A stretch of DNA of 64,000 nucleotides from Daucus carota subsp. sativus (lineage: Eukaryota > Streptophyta > Magnoliopsida > Apiales > Apiaceae). The translations under genes and the position numbers were made by a program. Location of the stretch: assembly GCF_001625215.2 (NCBI RefSeq), contig NC_030386.2, positions 24,212,545 to 24,276,544 on the forward strand, given 5' to 3'. Shown here piece after piece: positions 63,691 to 64,000 of the stretch (its first letter is position 1; the number at the start of each line of letters is the position of its first letter). Under the pieces are notes generated by a model that was not told where the DNA came from, did not search any database, and saw only the letters and a list, made by a program, of their open reading frames with translations.

Positions 63691-63904
63691 GAACCGTTTG
63701 AGTAAGTTTAAAAAAAACGATTTTTTGATTAATATAAAGAAGTGAATTAGAAGTGAGAAGTAATAAAGTGTTTGGAAAAGAAGCAGAAGCTGCGAGAGAG
63801 AAGCCAACATTCTCAGTTTTTTAAAAATGCTCTGTTTTTTTACACAAACGGGTCAAAAGAAGTAGAAACCAGAAGCAGTTTCTGCTTCCTCCAACTAAAC
63901 AGTC
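63691..63904. mobile_element. MITE related to the element at 55.7 kb, opposite orientation
   Basis: It begins GAACCGTTTGAGTAAG and ends CTAAACAGTC. Its complement aligns along its length with the MITE at 55744-55965 (shared CTTCTAATnCACTTCTTTA, TTTTCCAAACA, AATGnTGGCTT). Confidence 0.6.
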
Positions 63905-64000
63905 ACAATGTCTTTCTCTTTATCTGAAAAATTGCCGAAAAAAAAGTACGGTGTTAGAAATCAAATAATTGTTTGGTATTTTTTTTGAAATTTGTTTATT

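Overview
This window is nuclear DNA from a flowering plant, almost certainly a eudicot. Evidence: AT-rich sequence, GT-AG introns from about 70 bp to nearly 3 kb, chloroplast and mitochondrial targeting proteins, an S-domain receptor kinase, a classical arabinogalactan protein and abundant MITE-type elements. The species cannot be fixed from sequence alone. I rebuilt twelve protein-coding genes by hand; in each, the exon phases close to a full-length reading frame of the size expected for its family. Two short hypothetical ORFs and one receptor-kinase pseudogene are also listed.

Layout. 0-8 kb: KCR1-type 3-ketoacyl-CoA reductase (+), converging on a ten-exon multi-pass membrane protein (-). 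8-17 kb: intergenic repeats, an S-domain (G-type lectin) receptor kinase (+) and, just downstream, a decayed partial copy of its first exon. 17-22 kb: pectate lyase (+) and an arabinogalactan protein (-), with two Stowaway MITEs nearby. 22-32 kb: a 214-bp tandem repeat, a Mutator-like element directly upstream of an ATP23-type mitochondrial protease (+), then an NAD-dependent glycerol-3-phosphate dehydrogenase (+). 32-38 kb: a repeat-rich gap with two hypothetical ORFs, a RING-H2 protein (+) and a chloroplast RNA-binding protein of the CP31 type (-). 39-42 kb: a cytochrome P450 of the brassinosteroid CYP90/CYP724 group (+). 42.9-54.9 kb: a single PPR gene (-) whose three central introns are swollen by repeats. 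56-57.4 kb: a second Mutator-like element carrying a nested retroposon. 58.6-62.7 kb: a DUF616 glycosyltransferase-like gene (-), with a hAT-type element about 170 bp beyond its likely 5' end.

The genes are ordinary housekeeping, cell-wall, hormone and receptor genes, each independently transcribed; they form no pathway cluster. I found no CRISPR array, prokaryotic-style operon, biosynthetic cluster or clearly new system. The most informative non-genic signals are several transposons whose boundaries can be read to the base from exact target-site duplications (two with 10-bp TSDs, one with an 8-bp TSD), the transposon-expanded PPR introns, a short stop-free PPR intron, and a small ORF with a well-placed TATA box.
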